DNA of 64,000 nt from Quercus robur. Its lineage: Eukaryota; Streptophyta; Magnoliopsida; Fagales; Fagaceae. This document shows positions 36,211-48,790 of the stretch, in pieces. The stretch spans positions 50,220,354-50,284,353 of the forward strand of contig NC_065536.1 of the NCBI RefSeq assembly GCF_932294415.1. Reading direction: 5' to 3'. A program made the position numbers and the translations under genes. Every line of letters starts with the position of its first letter. Positions within the stretch are counted from its first letter, which is position 1. Under the pieces are notes generated by a model. The model was given only the letters and a program-made list of their open reading frames with translations. It ran no database searches and was not told the origin of the DNA.

Positions 36211-36862
36211 TGTGGGGGTAGACCCAAATCCAGCCCGAGGACTAAATCCCGAGAGGTAAATTTGAGGAGTGGACTCAACCTAGAGTTCGTTGGCAGTCAA
36301 AAAAGTCTTCTGGTGAATAGAAGCCATCTAAGCCCATAACTAAGGTAACTTATAATACCAACCTTTCCCGAGGATCATTACCAAGGTAATCCCTTTAACC
36401 ATTTTCCTGAGATCACAAAGATTAATGCTCATGGAGCAACTTCCTCCTTCGGCAGGGACCACCCATCACCCACACTTCCTTCAAGGAACACGACAAAGGA
36501 AACACAAAGTCCAATATAATAGCCACCTTTGCATTAATGAAATCCCACACCTAATGTTAGTCATATTAATTTAAATGCTGAATGATTGGCCTAAACAATG
36601 AAAATACTCCCAAAAGTCTTCCATCATGATCAAGAAATGGTAGGGTAAGAAGGTGATGAGACAAATATCCCTCAAATCCAACTAAGAGCAGAACAGCTAG
36701 AACAACGTTTCTTCATATATAAACGCATGATCCAACTTTTTTGTCTTTGATTAATTGCTTGATCTTCCTATTGTGGATTCTTCTTCTCCACTTTTTAGAA
36801 ATTAGTTATGTTAATCAAGAATTATTGTTTAGGACTTCTATACAATGTTTTTGACCCCCACA
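36211..36862. mobile_element. Solo LTR (LTR retrotransposon fossil)
   Basis: It starts TGTGGGGGTAGACCC and ends TTTGACCCCCACA. The 9-bp terminal inverts match perfectly (TGTGGGGGT and ACCCCCACA). The 5-bp direct repeat CCATA flanks it (36206-36210 and 36863-36867). No internal region remains. The family differs from the LTRs at 31478 and 59186. Confidence 0.85.
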
Positions 36863-36867
36863 CCATA

Positions 36868-38340
36868 TTTTTATTTTTTCATTAAAAATTAATCTTTATT
36901 AAAAAATAAACATGTGACATACTATAATTAATGGTTAATGAAATATATAGTCGAATACTCTTCAAAGTCGACCGTAAGATTTTTATTCTTATATATTAAT
37001 TAGTGAGGTATGAGTGTGTGAGAAATGATGACTTCCATTGCCATTAGCTACCGAGAATCAATTTTCCTATATAAAGGTATATAATACTACTTTTAGCAAA
37101 AAACATTATTTCTATTTTTTTTTTGGGTACACAACAAGTACATGATGCCTTTTGCTGAATGCTTTAAGTCAAGCATATTTCTTACTTTAGGTCTCTATAA
37201 ATCAAGTACAATATACTACATATAAAAGAAATTTTTGAACCGAACACGTCCTTCTTTTGGCATATGAATTATGAAGTACTATGATGACTCATTGTTTTAT
37301 TAGTTCTTTTATTTATTCTAGTATAAGCCTTATGGGATTCTTAAATCTTAACAAAGTCTGTCTTACATTGTCAAATGCTTTTTGTTTTTGGTTGTAAGAT
37401 TCCCTTATATTCATTATACTAACCGACATTAGTTGAATTTATTTGAGTTAACAAATTCTTTTTTGTTGTAATACAAAAGACTATTACCTTAGTTTTATAC
37501 ACGACCAAATGAAACATTTGTGGATTTTTCCACCTCTCACTCTACAGCTTCTTAATAAGATCCAAACATTATAGGATAATATTGGCAGAGCAATTATAAT
37601 AAATTTTCTTTCAAATTAGTTTAAAATAATCTTTTTCAATAGTTATACTTATTACGTGGCGATTCATAAAGCAGCTTATACGATAAGTCACATGATTTAT
37701 TAAATAGATTATGTAACTAAAATTAGACAAATAATCATTTAAATCCTAATATATTGAAGGAATCTCCGCATAATAATTTATGCGGAGATTTTCCTCCAAA
37801 GTAATCTATTATGCCACTATTCATAAAATAACTCACATATGTTAAATTACATAATTCATTAAATTATTTGAATAAATAACATAATTCATTAAATAGATCA
37901 TGCGACAAAAAAAATAGCCTAATAATTAGTAGATATCACCAAGTAATAGTTTGAAAGAAGTTTCCTTCCGAAATAACTATGTCAAAGTAATTATAAACCA
38001 CAAAACCTCACAAATTCATAGCATATGAGAGAGATAGGATCGATCCTATAAAAAAGAGATTTCTCCCACAGACCAGGTAAAAAAAAAACAAAAAACAAAA
38101 AATCGATAAAAAGGACAAAATGGTCAATCAGATTCATTTATGACAGATCTGTTTACCGACAAACGAGGAGTCGGCAGCTGTCGGCCGGTGAACCGGGGAG
38201 ACAAAAGCGGCGGAAATTCCAATTCCCTCTTCCCAATCTTATTTTTCTATTTTTTTTTAAAACACTAAAATAAACAATTTAAAATAAAAAAAATAGTCCC
38301 ACTCTCACAGTTATTTTATTTCCGCGTATAATATTTATAT
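36868..38340. other. Intergenic, upstream of PUB45
   Basis: No gene is seen. A strong hairpin lies at 37761-37790 within roughly 37600-37990, a stretch with MITE-like scattered inverted pieces. The segment from about 38150 is less AT-rich (GGAGTCGGCAGCTGTCGG) and is probably the distal promoter of the U-box gene. Confidence 0.5.
37761..37790. repeat. Perfect 13-bp-stem hairpin
   Basis: AATCTCCGCATAA and TTATGCGGAGATT are separated by TAAT. It is probably the centre of a foldback element; nothing downstream looks like a terminator for a known gene. Confidence 0.75.
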
Positions 38341-38346
38341 TAGCAG

Positions 38347-38354
38347 TATAAATA
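38347..38354 (+). promoter_or_regulatory. Candidate TATA box of PUB45
   Basis: TATAAATA lies about 110 bp before a (CT)n tract (38458-38487) that would lie in the leader. It agrees with a first non-coding exon ending at the CCTG/GTATAG donor near 38651. Confidence 0.5.
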
Positions 38355-38389
38355 TACAAACGCCTAAAGTTTTTAAAAAATTCTATTTC

Positions 38390-38454
38390 CATTATTCTTA
38401 ACCAATACCATCTAATGTCTTAAGCCCCCGTAGAATATCCAAAACCCAAAAGCC

Positions 38455-38491
<37 letters not shown>

Positions 38492-39695
38492 TTTCTCTCT
38501 CTCTATCTATCTTTCTCTCTTCGATTCGAGTCCTCGAAGACCTAAAAACTGTAATGAGATGGAAATTCACAGATCAACGAAACCCTAAATTCCTGTGGTT
38601 TTCTTGGAAATGCTCTTGTATGAAGCCTCCTTGGCGGATTCCAATTTTCCTGGTATAGATTTTGCTTTCTATGAAAATTTTTTAACACTATTTTTGAGCT
38701 TTTGATTTTGTTTTTATGAAATAAAAAAAATAAATGTTTTATTTTATTTTTAAAGTTAGGTAGACCTGGCTTTTTTTGGTCTAAGTGGTTCCTATAATTT
38801 TGGATATCTTTATTTTTTATTTTTGCTTTATTTGGAATTTTATTAGCTGATGTTGATTTTCGAGTCTCGCTTCGTCAAAGCTTAAGGATCTTTGTTGAGG
38901 TCATTTTCGATTTTTATTTTTATTTTTATAAAAAATTTAATTTTGGAGTTTTGAATTTCAGATGTTTGATGAAATGTCCAAATCAATTATGTGTTTATAA
39001 TTCTTGTGTGAACCTTAGTTTCTGTTTGGGTTTTTGAGTTTCGAAATGTAATTGTTTGTATGAAATGTCAAAATCAATTGTAATGTAGAGAGTTTGCGTT
39101 TTATAGAATGTTGTAATCAAGTTTTAGTTTTCTGTTCTAAGTTATATATCTATTTAAATGAATTTCCGTGTTCTAAGTCTCATATTTCTTCTTTTTTATT
39201 ATCCAAAGCTCTGTTTGGTTGCTGAGAAAATTTTGGACAAACAAAAGTAATTGTCTTTTTAATATTTTTTACCTAATAGAGTAATTGGCTTTGTTGGGTC
39301 TTGCTCTTTCACTTCAAGTAATGCATTAAAAAGGAAAGGTGTAATAGTTAATTTTAGTTCTCTCTTTTTTGTATATTCTTTTTCATCAGTTTTCAGAGCA
39401 AACAAACACTAACAGTGAAATTGTAACTTTTATTTTATTTTATTTTTCTTTTTGGGTTTGCCATGTTGTTGATTCCATCTTTTTTTTATTAACATGTATG
39501 GGTGTGGGTTTATTAGCAAATAAAGTAGTTAACTCAACCAAAGGATCTTTAGCTGTAGCAGTTTCGACTTGTCACTGCTTTTTTTTTCTTGTGCTAATCA
39601 GAGAGTCTCCTATTACCTTTACTGACTTTTTGTGATTTTGTTTTTAAATGCAGATTAATAAAGCTTTTCTCTAGTCTTTCGCGGTGAATTTAATA
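38390..39695 (+). other. PUB45: PUB45 5' UTR with leader intron
   Basis: A CT-rich leader (microsatellite 38458-38487) ends at a GTATAG donor near 38652. A 1-kb T-rich intron follows, ending in TTTTTAAATGCAG at 39653. The second leader exon (39654-39695) runs into the ATG. The exact transcription start is inferred, not seen. Confidence 0.6.
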
Positions 39696-42600
39696 ATGGA
39701 CATTATAGAGGTTGAAGAAAGTTTATTTGCGGCAAGTGATGCCAAGGTATCGATGCAATGTCTGGATTGAAATCAGACTACTGTTAGTTTGGATTTGACA
39801 TTTTCTTTAAAAGAAATTATTTGGTAATCTGTAATCTATTTTTAAATAGCTGCAATCCCATCTACATGGGACTGGACAACTTTTTTTTTCAGTAGTTCGA
39901 AATATGTCTGGTCTTTTCCCTAAAGAAAATAAAAAATCTATATATTTCTGGGACATATACATATGCATGTACGTATGCAGTTGCCTTTTCATTTTGTCAC
40001 ATGGGGCTTTTTCTAAAGGAATATTCATAATTTATGCTTTGAATGCTTCTTTTATTTTATTTTAGAAAAAGGCTAGTTGACAATTGGTGTTTCTGATGAT
40101 TGATTTTTGGAGTTGGGTTTCATATGAAGGCATGTATAGGGCATGTGACAGTTTCTTTTCTTTAGGTGGTGGGGGGCACGTGAGAGTTTCTTTTCTTTAG
40201 GTTGTGATAATCATATATAACAATTTTGCTTTGGGTTTCCCTGGTAGATAATGAATTCTACTTTCACAAACAAATTCACTAGCAAGTTGAAGCTGTATTG
40301 GTTATATGAGTTTGGCAAGAATTTGGTCATCTAGTTTCTGAGTAAAAGTTATTTGTTTTTCCAAAAGGATTTCCTTATTTTAGACAATGGTCAATAGAAT
40401 TCTTTTATTTGGCATAAACTCTTTGAAGTTTGTACTTAAAATGAGGTTCCGTAAATTTGGGTACTTAGCTCTTAACATTTTTCCTTATGCAGTTACATGG
40501 AGAAATGTGCAAGACACTCTCTGCAATTTATTGCAAAGTATTATCAATTTTCCCATCCTTGGAAGCAGCACGGCCTAGGAGCAAATCTGGAATTCAGGCA
40601 TTATGTTCATTACATGTAGCGCTTGAGAAGGCCAAGAATGTTCTTCAACACTGCTCAGAATGCAGTAAACTTTACTTGGTATGCTTGTTTTGTTGCATTA
40701 ATATTTTAATAGTGAGAATATGAGTCACAAAATCATAGAGTGAGCTAAATTTCCTTTTAATACTAAATTAATTAGGTAGAGGAATAAGTTGTCCATTATC
40801 TTTCTCTCTCTCTCTCTCTCTGGTTTTGGGGGAAGGGAAGGTCTCTGTTTAAGAATGTTTTACCATTGGATTTTTTTCTTATCATGCAGGCTATAACTGG
40901 GGATTCTGTTCTTTTAAAATTTGAGAAGGCAAGATGTGCACTTGAAGATAGTCTCAAGCGTGTTGACGATATTGTTCCGCAATCAATTGGTTCTCAGGTG
41001 ATTATATTTAAGTTCTATCATCTTTTTATTTGCTATTTATGTATGAAATGTAAGATTTTAAGGTCTTATGCTTTCATGATGACCCTCTTCTACTCATTGA
41101 ATGACCTGTAACTTATATACAATCTTGTCATTCCTTATGTGTGTCACATCAGATCAGTGAATCTATTTGCAAAATTTTAAGTGTCTTAGGAAGCTTTGTC
41201 CATGTGTATATGTGATAACTGATGAGATGTGTGGAGGGAATTTCAATTCTTTTTGAGAAATGAAACTTCAACCAGGACTCTTCTGCAGTGATGGAAATCC
41301 CAAATTGATTACCTTAGACGTTGGTGAATATTATATCCTGGTCAAGAAGGCAAAGCTATTATAGGAGTGCTCTTATGGTTGTGCTAGAAGTTTATTCCTT
41401 TATTCAGCATGGCTTTGGCAGTCTTGCTAGAGGCTTTTTCCTCTATTTTTGTTGATGCTGAGATGCATCTTTATACATGCCCCATTTCATGACATTGGAT
41501 GCCACAGGCACCTGTACAATCTATAAGTTCTGATAGTATGTATGGGTCAAAGTTGATGAGGTGATGTGAGTAAACAAATTTGAAGACAAGTAACATGAAA
41601 TTTTTATAGACACGTATACTTGACTTCCAAGTGAGTTTAAGCCTAGCATTTTGGTTTTGAAACCAATATTAAGGCTTCATATTCATAATGATGTGTTGCA
41701 TGTCCATGTGGAGGGATCCACTCTAAAATTAATTTAAAGAGAGCTTGTAAGTGTTAATTTTTTAGGATTTCTTTTAATCTTTCTCCCTTTTGGCTTGTAT
41801 GGGCTAATGTTGTTCCTTCCAAAGAAATAAGAGAAGAAAAGAATGTACTTTTAAATATTTGATCTGGCCTTCCATCACATAGCTTTGGATAATCCTTGTC
41901 TTAGTAACCAAATTGGTACTTGAAGCAGATAGTGATTTGTGTGGGGGATTTAAGAAATGGGATTGGGATTCGTATTTTCCCTATCAATATAATAATAAGA
42001 AAATTTTCCTATTGCCTGGAAGGGACAAAATAAACATTTCCTGATCAAACTCCCATCCCACCCTCCTCAGTCACATATTTACAGATTGTTTCAAATAGTT
42101 CAGCATCAGTCACATGCTGGATGGTCCTCTAGATGACTTTGTCACATCTTTACACTTCCTTAGCAGGTTTTGGCCTGATATTAACAAGACATACCTCTTT
42201 ACTTGAGGGGATCATATTCTAATAGATTCATTTCAAATTGTATAAGGCTAACCATAAAATTATCTTTCTAAGGTGCAGTTTGGATTGCACTTATTCATGT
42301 TGCGTTTTTCTCCTTCACGTTTTCTCCTTCTTTTTTTTTTTTTTAATTTTTTTTTTACCTGAAGTTGGTTTCACGTGGGGGACAAACCTGTCAGTGGGTC
42401 CCGTGCACAGTGCACGGGACCCACTAGCACTTGGACAGCCACATATTGATCTGAAATGGCACTGTTTGTGGGTCCTGTGTATTGTTCATGGGACCCACAA
42501 ATATCTTTTTTTACCCAAATTTTAATTAAAAATGGATCCCACGGTACTATTCACACATTTAAAAATTATTTTACTACAGTGCTTTCAGTTTTCAGTTTTC

Positions 42601-45600
42601 AGTTTCAGCAAAAATAAGTTGTATCCAAACAGACCCTAAATGGTATTGTCTTGTGGTCTTTTGTTGCTAATACATTTGTCTACATTACTTTTGAAGTATT
42701 TTAACTGCTTTTGTAATTGAACCTCCTTTTAGATTAAGCATATTGGGAGGGAACTTGAGGATACTGTGTTCGCACTCGATCCGTTAGAGAAGCAAGTTGG
42801 TGAAGAAATTGTTGCATTGCTCCAGCAGGGCAAAAAATTCAACAACAGTAATGACACTAATGAGCTAGAGTGTTTTCACCAGGCTGCTACAAAACTTGGC
42901 ATAACCTCTTCTAGAGTAGCTCTTACAGAGAGAAGAGCTCTCAAGAAACTCATAGAAAGAGCTCGTGCAGAGGAAGATAAGAGGAAAGAATCAATTGTGG
43001 CTTATCTTTTACATCTCATGAGAAAGTACTCCAAATTATTTAGAAGTGAGATATCTGATGACAATGATTCACAGGGTTCCACACCTTGTTCTCCTACTGT
43101 TCAGGGTTCTGTTGAGGATGGTGGACCTGGTGGCAATTGTCATGCCTTTGAACGGCATCTGTCAAAACTTAGCTCTTTTAATTTCAAGCCAAATAATAAA
43201 AGATCAGGGCAGATGATTCATCCGCCTGAAGAATTAAGGTGTCCAATATCGTTGCAACTTATGTATGATCCAGTCATCATTGCGTCCGGGCAAACATATG
43301 AAAGGATATGCATTGAGAAATGGTTCAGTGATGGGCATAGCACCTGCCCAAAGACTCAACAGAAACTCTCTCATCTCTCGTTGACTCCTAATTACTGTGT
43401 AAAGGGCCTAATTGCTTCTTGGTGTGAACAGAATGGAGTGTCTGTTCCTGATGGCCCCCCAGAGTCTCTTGACCTCAACTATTGGAGGCTGGCATTGTCT
43501 GAGTCTGAGTCTGCAAATTCAAGATCTATGAACAGTGTTGGTCCTTGCAAATTGAAGGGAGTTAAGGTTGTTCCTTTAGAAGAGAGCGTTATCATGGAAG
43601 AGGCTGGTATCACAGAGGAAGCTGAAGAAAATGAAACAGAAGATTTGTCTTGTAAGCCAGAAGTGTCTGAGCTTGGTGTTTTGGACAGTTATCAGAATTT
43701 TCTGTCTGTCTTGAATGAGGGAGGAGATTTGAGGAGAAAGTGCAAAGTGGTGGAACAAATAAGGTTGTTGCTGAAGGATGACGAGGAGGGCAGGATTTTT
43801 ATGGGGGCCAATGGCTTCGTGGAAGCTCTTTTGCGATTTCTAGACTCAGCTGTGCAGGAAGGGAATGTATTGGCTCAGGAAACTGGAGCCATGGCTCTCT
43901 TCAACCTAGCTGTCAACAATAGCAAGTACGTACTATGTTCAATGTTTCCTGAGTATAATAACAAACACGACCATTTTCCTTATCTATTTATTTATTTATT
44001 GGCGTTTTACAAATTATACCTCTTGGACTGTGATGTGGGTGTTAATTTGGCCCTTGAACTTTGAAAATTAACCCCTTGGACATTACCACCTTCATGAAAA
44101 ATTAAACTCTGCTAGTATTTTTAGCTAAAAACTAACGGATTTAGTTCTGTGATGTACACATGGTTTCTACCATATCATCAATATATATTTTTTTGATAAG
44201 TCATATCATCAATATATTTGAAATGGCATTATGATAATGTGCATGTCACATGATTAAGTCCATGAAGCTTTAATGGAAGATAGTAACAAATGGTTTGATT
44301 TTTTACAAACCTAATGTAGGAGTTAATTGTTTAAATCAAATTTCCAAGGACTAAATTGAAACTCATGTCAAATGGTCAAAGTCCCAAGTGTAATAATATT
44401 TGAAAAAACCCCTTATTAATTAATTTATTTTTGTATTGTTAATTTTACACACATAGCCAGTGGCTTGTGAACCCACGACTAACCCTCCACCCTTATTTTT
44501 ATAGGGGAAGGAGGTACCATTGGTCATATGTTTTGTGGAAGTATTAAAGGAGTTATGATAGCATTAAAACATTAAAGATGGTCCTTGCCATCCAAGAAGA
44601 ACTAGAACATAATTCTAGCAATGATCTGGTTGTGATGACATAATAATTAGCATAACAGTCATCAGTTCATTGTTGTCATCGTTATTGTTTGTCTTCCTTT
44701 ATCATTGCTGTTGTTGTTATAGTTTTGGTAGTAATAGTATAAAAAATTCATAATTATCACAATGATCTGGTTGTAATGACATATTGAGTGCATGAAGACC
44801 TTTCCTCACCTATTTATATTTATATTTTTTATTATGATGATTACCATTTATCTTTGTATCTTTTCTTCCTCTTTCTTATGTTAAGATAAAAGTAGTCAGC
44901 CTTAATATGCTCTTGAGAAATGCTTATATAATCAGTGTATTATATGAATGTATTGTCCCTGCAATTGGCTTCCTGAACTCTTCAATGGCATCCCGGTTGT
45001 AACGGCCTCATCATATTTTCCTTATTGTTTTAATGGCAACTCTTCATTTGAAAAAAAAAAAAAAAATTTGACACTGAAAAATTTAAGTAATTTCTTTTCC
45101 ACTATCCTTTGAAGTGTAGTCTCATCTCTCTCACTCTAACACACACACACACACACATGGCATGAAGAAGATGAATGTGTCCACTTTCTCTTTGAAATGT
45201 CATTTATTTGTTTGTTTTTTCCCTCGCTCTCTTTCGCACACACACATGAAGCATCAATTGTAATCGTGGTATCAAGAAGATTGATGTAAACCATCTTATC
45301 CACCTTGAATGGATGATTCAAATGTGCATTATTTGCTGACAGCTGTTTTTTGGAGAACAGTTTTCTATTTTTGAATTTATATACTAATCCTTACATGTCC
45401 TTCAAAGAACATAATTAAATTACTTTTTCTCTATCATTATTTTTCTTAACAATAATTTTAAGCTGCCCAAAGATACAAGGGATAAGTTACTTATCACCAA
45501 AAAAAGATATAAGGGATATTTTATTTGTTGATTCCTTTTTAATAGTTGAAGTGTTAGACTTTTTATCTCTTTATTGAAAAATTGAAACTCCTATGTTTAT

Positions 45601-46519
45601 GTGGTCCCAGTGACTTGTGTATCATGTTAAAATTTTTCTTTTAAGTGTTTTTTTTTTTTTTTAATTACAAATTGGTAAACAATGAAGATCTTTCGAAAAT
45701 TTGGATATTGATTGTTTCCTTTTTTGCCCACCCAGAAATAAGGAAATGATGTTAGCAGCAGGAGTAATTCCATTGTTGGAGAAGATGATCTCCAATCCCA
45801 ATTCCCATGGGTGTGCCACAGCACTCTATCTGAATTTATCCTTAATAGAAGAAGGCAAGCATATCGTTGGCTCAGGTCAAGCAATCTCTTTTTTAACCCA
45901 GGTCCTTCGAGCTAATCCTGAACCCCAGTGCAAGCTTGATGCCCTTCATGCCCTCTTTAATCTCTCTACCCTTCCTTCTAATGTTCCGAGCCTTCTTTCA
46001 GCTGGCATCGTCGGCGGTCTCCAATCGCTTCTTGCTGCCTCTGGTGATCAAACGTGGACAGAAAAAGTCATAGCTGTCCTTATAAATTTGGCTTCAAGTC
46101 AGTCAGGTAAGAATGAAATGGTATCAACACCTGGTCTTATTAGCGGACTGGCATCAATATTGGACATTGGTGAACCTGTTGAGCAGGAGCAGGCTGCCTC
46201 ATGTCTCTTGATTTTGTGTAATGGAAATGAGAAATGCAGTCAAATGGTTCTACAAGAAGGGGTAATACCTGCGTTGGTGTCAATCTCGGTGAATGGGACC
46301 TCGAGGGGGAAAGATAAATCTCAGAAACTCTTGATGCTGTTTCGGGAACAGCGACAACGAGACCAACCACCTGCTGAAGTGCAGCCGGCTGAAAGTACTA
46401 AGAATGCCATGGCTGGTCCAGACTCAAAGCCACTATGTAAATCGATGTCTAGAAGGAAGATGGGGAAAGCTTTTAGCTTCTTCTGGAAAAGCAAGAACTA
46501 CTCAGTTTATCAGTGTTAG
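39696..46519 (+). CDS. PUB45: U-box/ARM-repeat E3 ubiquitin ligase, PUB45 type
   Basis: Coding exons: 39696-39746, 40493-40678, 40890-40997, 42733-43925 and 45736-46519. All have GT-AG borders and phases that agree, giving 773 aa, close to PUB6/PUB7/PUB45 of Arabidopsis. The start reads MDIIEVEESLFAASDAK. Residues to about 240 are the plant U-box N-terminal (UND) helical region (CKTLSAIYCKVLSIFPSLE, FALDPLEKQVGEEI). The U-box spans about 278-352 (EELRCPISLQLMYDPVI, TYERICIEKWF, TCPKTQQKL). An acidic Ser/Glu-rich linker follows, then ARM-type repeats from about 430 to 700 (AGVIPLLEKMI, LFNLSTLPSN, VIAVLINLASSQSG) and a basic tail. It should act as a cytosolic or nuclear E3 that takes ubiquitin from an E2; the substrate is unknown. 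Nothing looks broken. Introns 3 and 4 hold repeats. Confidence 0.95.
42272..42636. mobile_element. Tourist-like MITE in PUB45 intron 3
   Basis: The left end is GGTGCAGTTTGGATTGCAC and the right end is GTATCCAAACAGACCC, a near complement. A TAA flanks both sides (42269-42271 and 42637-42639). The 365-bp non-coding interior holds two strong hairpins. The 3-bp TWA duplication and GGGTCTGTTTGGAT-like ends fit PIF/Harbinger (Tourist). Confidence 0.7.
42393..42425. repeat. Perfect 15-bp-stem hairpin inside the MITE
   Basis: AGTGGGTCCCGTGCA and TGCACGGGACCCACT are separated by CAG. A second, weaker hairpin with related arms (TTTGTGGGTCC and GGACCCACAAA) lies at 42465-42501. Confidence 0.85.
43926..45735 (+). 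other. PUB45: PUB45 intron 4
   Basis: This 1.8-kb intron runs from GTACGT to CACCCAG. It holds (AC)n tracts near 45141-45157 and 45237-45246. A block near 44440-44515 has a B-box-like GTGGGTTCACAAG on the minus strand and may be a SINE scrap. No internal exon is seen. Confidence 0.7.
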
Positions 46520-48064
46520 GCCATCAGTGTTGTAAATTTCTGTTTTATCATCTTTTTCATTTCTTCTGTCCTGTTCCCATGGGCATCACGTATTTTTTTT
46601 GTTTCAGAGAGGAGATGTACAGGCCCCTGTAATTTATGGATTTTTTGGGTTTTTTCTTTTTCTTTTTCTTTCTTTTTTTACTATTATTTTTTTTTTCCAC
46701 TTTTGGGTAGGAATACATGTATTTGTATGTCAATCTGTAAGCCTTAGATCCTTGATTGGAAAGAAACTAGTTGTGTTCGGATATGAAATTTCATGTGAAA
46801 GCTAAAATGTAAGACCATCAGTGCCAATCAATTGTACAGCAAGGGTTTAAATGCTTTACCAATTGCCTGTAGCTTGTGGTATTTTCTAGTGTTTGCTTTT
46901 ATTCCAACAGAGTTATTAGTTACAATTTGATATTGTTTAGCCAAGAGCCTTGTAGCTCAATTGTTACAATTTGAAGGATTGTTGTTTTAATTATTATATA
47001 TTTAGTCAGGTTGTGAGAATCATGTTCCATAGGCGATGGTCCTCAAAATGGTTATCTAACCAACAATGTTATACCCACTAGAGTTGCTGCTTAATTTAAA
47101 TTTAAAAAAAAAAAAAAAAAATTCAAAAGATACATTTTATTCAATGAAAACTTGAGATTACATTGTAGCTTTGAGCTTTGAGAAAGAAATTAAAATCGAA
47201 AAATACATAGCCTTTGGTCCTAGTTACATTTTAAAGAAAATTACAGTTTCTTGTATCAACTATAATCTAAAAAATATGGAGATGGAAGGTGTTAGACATT
47301 CACCCCGCTCAACTTAGAACTTGGTCTTCTTGGATCTAATGGTCTATTTATTTATTATATAGAGATCTAATGGTCATATAATGTTATGTTCAAACCTATA
47401 TTTAATCCATTCATGTCATCATTCGTGAACTTATTAGCAACAAAGGAAATTTACAAAATCATGAAACAAATACTAAAACTTAAGGCAAAATTAAATGGAA
47501 CTAAACAAAAGAACTAAATTGAAACAAAATAAAGTCAAAGGATGGAAATGAAAAGAATAAAACTTAAAGGACTAAATAAAAAACATGTCAAAGTTAGAGG
47601 GCTTAATTTGCAATTTAGCAAAAAACAAATGCCAAAACAACAAACATGGTTGTATTAGTATGTCTAATTACAAATTTAAAAGTAGTCAACATTATGTCTA
47701 ACTCACAACAACCCCCCCCCCCCCCCCCCTTAAAAAAAAAAAGGACTTTTTTTAATAGAAAATTTGTTCCCTATCATATATAAATGTTAAAATCGAAGAA
47801 CACCCTGAACCCTAAACTATATTCTTAAACCCCTAAAGCTTATCCCCTGATACCCTAAATCTTAAAATCCCAAATCCTAATGCTATAATCATAAAACTCT
47901 AAACCTTAGCTCTAATACCCTAACAATGAAATAAAGCAAAAACACTTCTATTACCTATACATGTAAGGGTGAATACGTTGGCATCGAAAGTTTTCAAAAT
48001 CTTGTTGTCATTTCTTTTATGTTCACTTTGAAAGTTAGTGTTTTTTGTTCTTATTGAAATCTTG
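46520..48064. other. PUB45 3' UTR and intergenic DNA
   Basis: The first few hundred bases are T-rich, as expected of a 3' UTR. A C homopolymer lies near 47711-47728. From about 47800 the DNA carries scattered CCCTAAA-like and ACCCTAA-like words. Confidence 0.5.
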
Positions 48065-48790
48065 GGCAAAAATGGGCTTTTGCCTATTTCGCTCAAAAAA
48101 TGTAGCAAAATACCTCTGTTTTAAAACTTGATTTTCTAAAAATCGAGTTTTATATTGAAACTCGATTTTTAGAAAATCGAGTTATAGGCAATCAAACTTA
48201 AAATAAAATAAAAAAAAAATTATGGAACTCGAGTTCCATGTGAATTTTTCCAAATAACTCGATTTTCACTAAATTGAGTTTTACATTGAAACTCGATATT
48301 CTAAAAATCGAGTTTCAAAACAGAGACATTTTGCTAGATAGTTTCAGAATATGAGCATTTTGCTACATTTTTTGGGTGAAAGGGACAAATGTCCATTTTG
48401 GCCATAAATATTGTATATTGATTTGAACTTAACACGGATATAGCATAAGTGTGCAAGTTTGGATTACTCTCCATTAATAAAACGATAACTTTAGTGTGGG
48501 TTTGGAAATAGTTTAAGACGTTAGGAAAACTTAAATATAAAAGCTTGCTAATCTTAAAACCCTAAACCCAACGCCATAATTTTAATAAATATCAGTCCCT
48601 TGTCTCGTTTGCTGGGTTGGATCACCCTAAGCCCTAAAGGGCCTAAACTATAATTCTAAAAGTCTAAACCTTAACCCCAATACCATAATCTTAAACCACT
48701 AAACCCTAATAACGTAATCTTAATACCCTAAACCTAAACCCTAGGCCACACACATCCCAAACTTTAATATTAACCCCCTAAACACTTAAG
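47800..48790. repeat. Degenerate telomere-like CCCTAAA words
   Basis: Scattered ACCCTAAAC, CCCTAAACC and CTAAACCCTAA words occur at 47800-47930 and 48550-48790, on both sides of the foldback MITE at 48065-48405. The spacing is irregular (about 10-20 bp), so this is not a clean telomere array. Confidence 0.45.
48065..48405. mobile_element. Foldback MITE, MULE-like, relative of 3169-3629
   Basis: The left end GGCAAAAATGGGCTTTTGCC and the right end GTCCATTTTGGCC are imperfect inverts. It shares the ATCGAGTT and GGAACTCGAGTTCCATG interior blocks with the element at 3169. Flanks AAATCTTG (48057-48064) and AAATATTG (48406-48413) look like a decayed target duplication. Confidence 0.7.
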
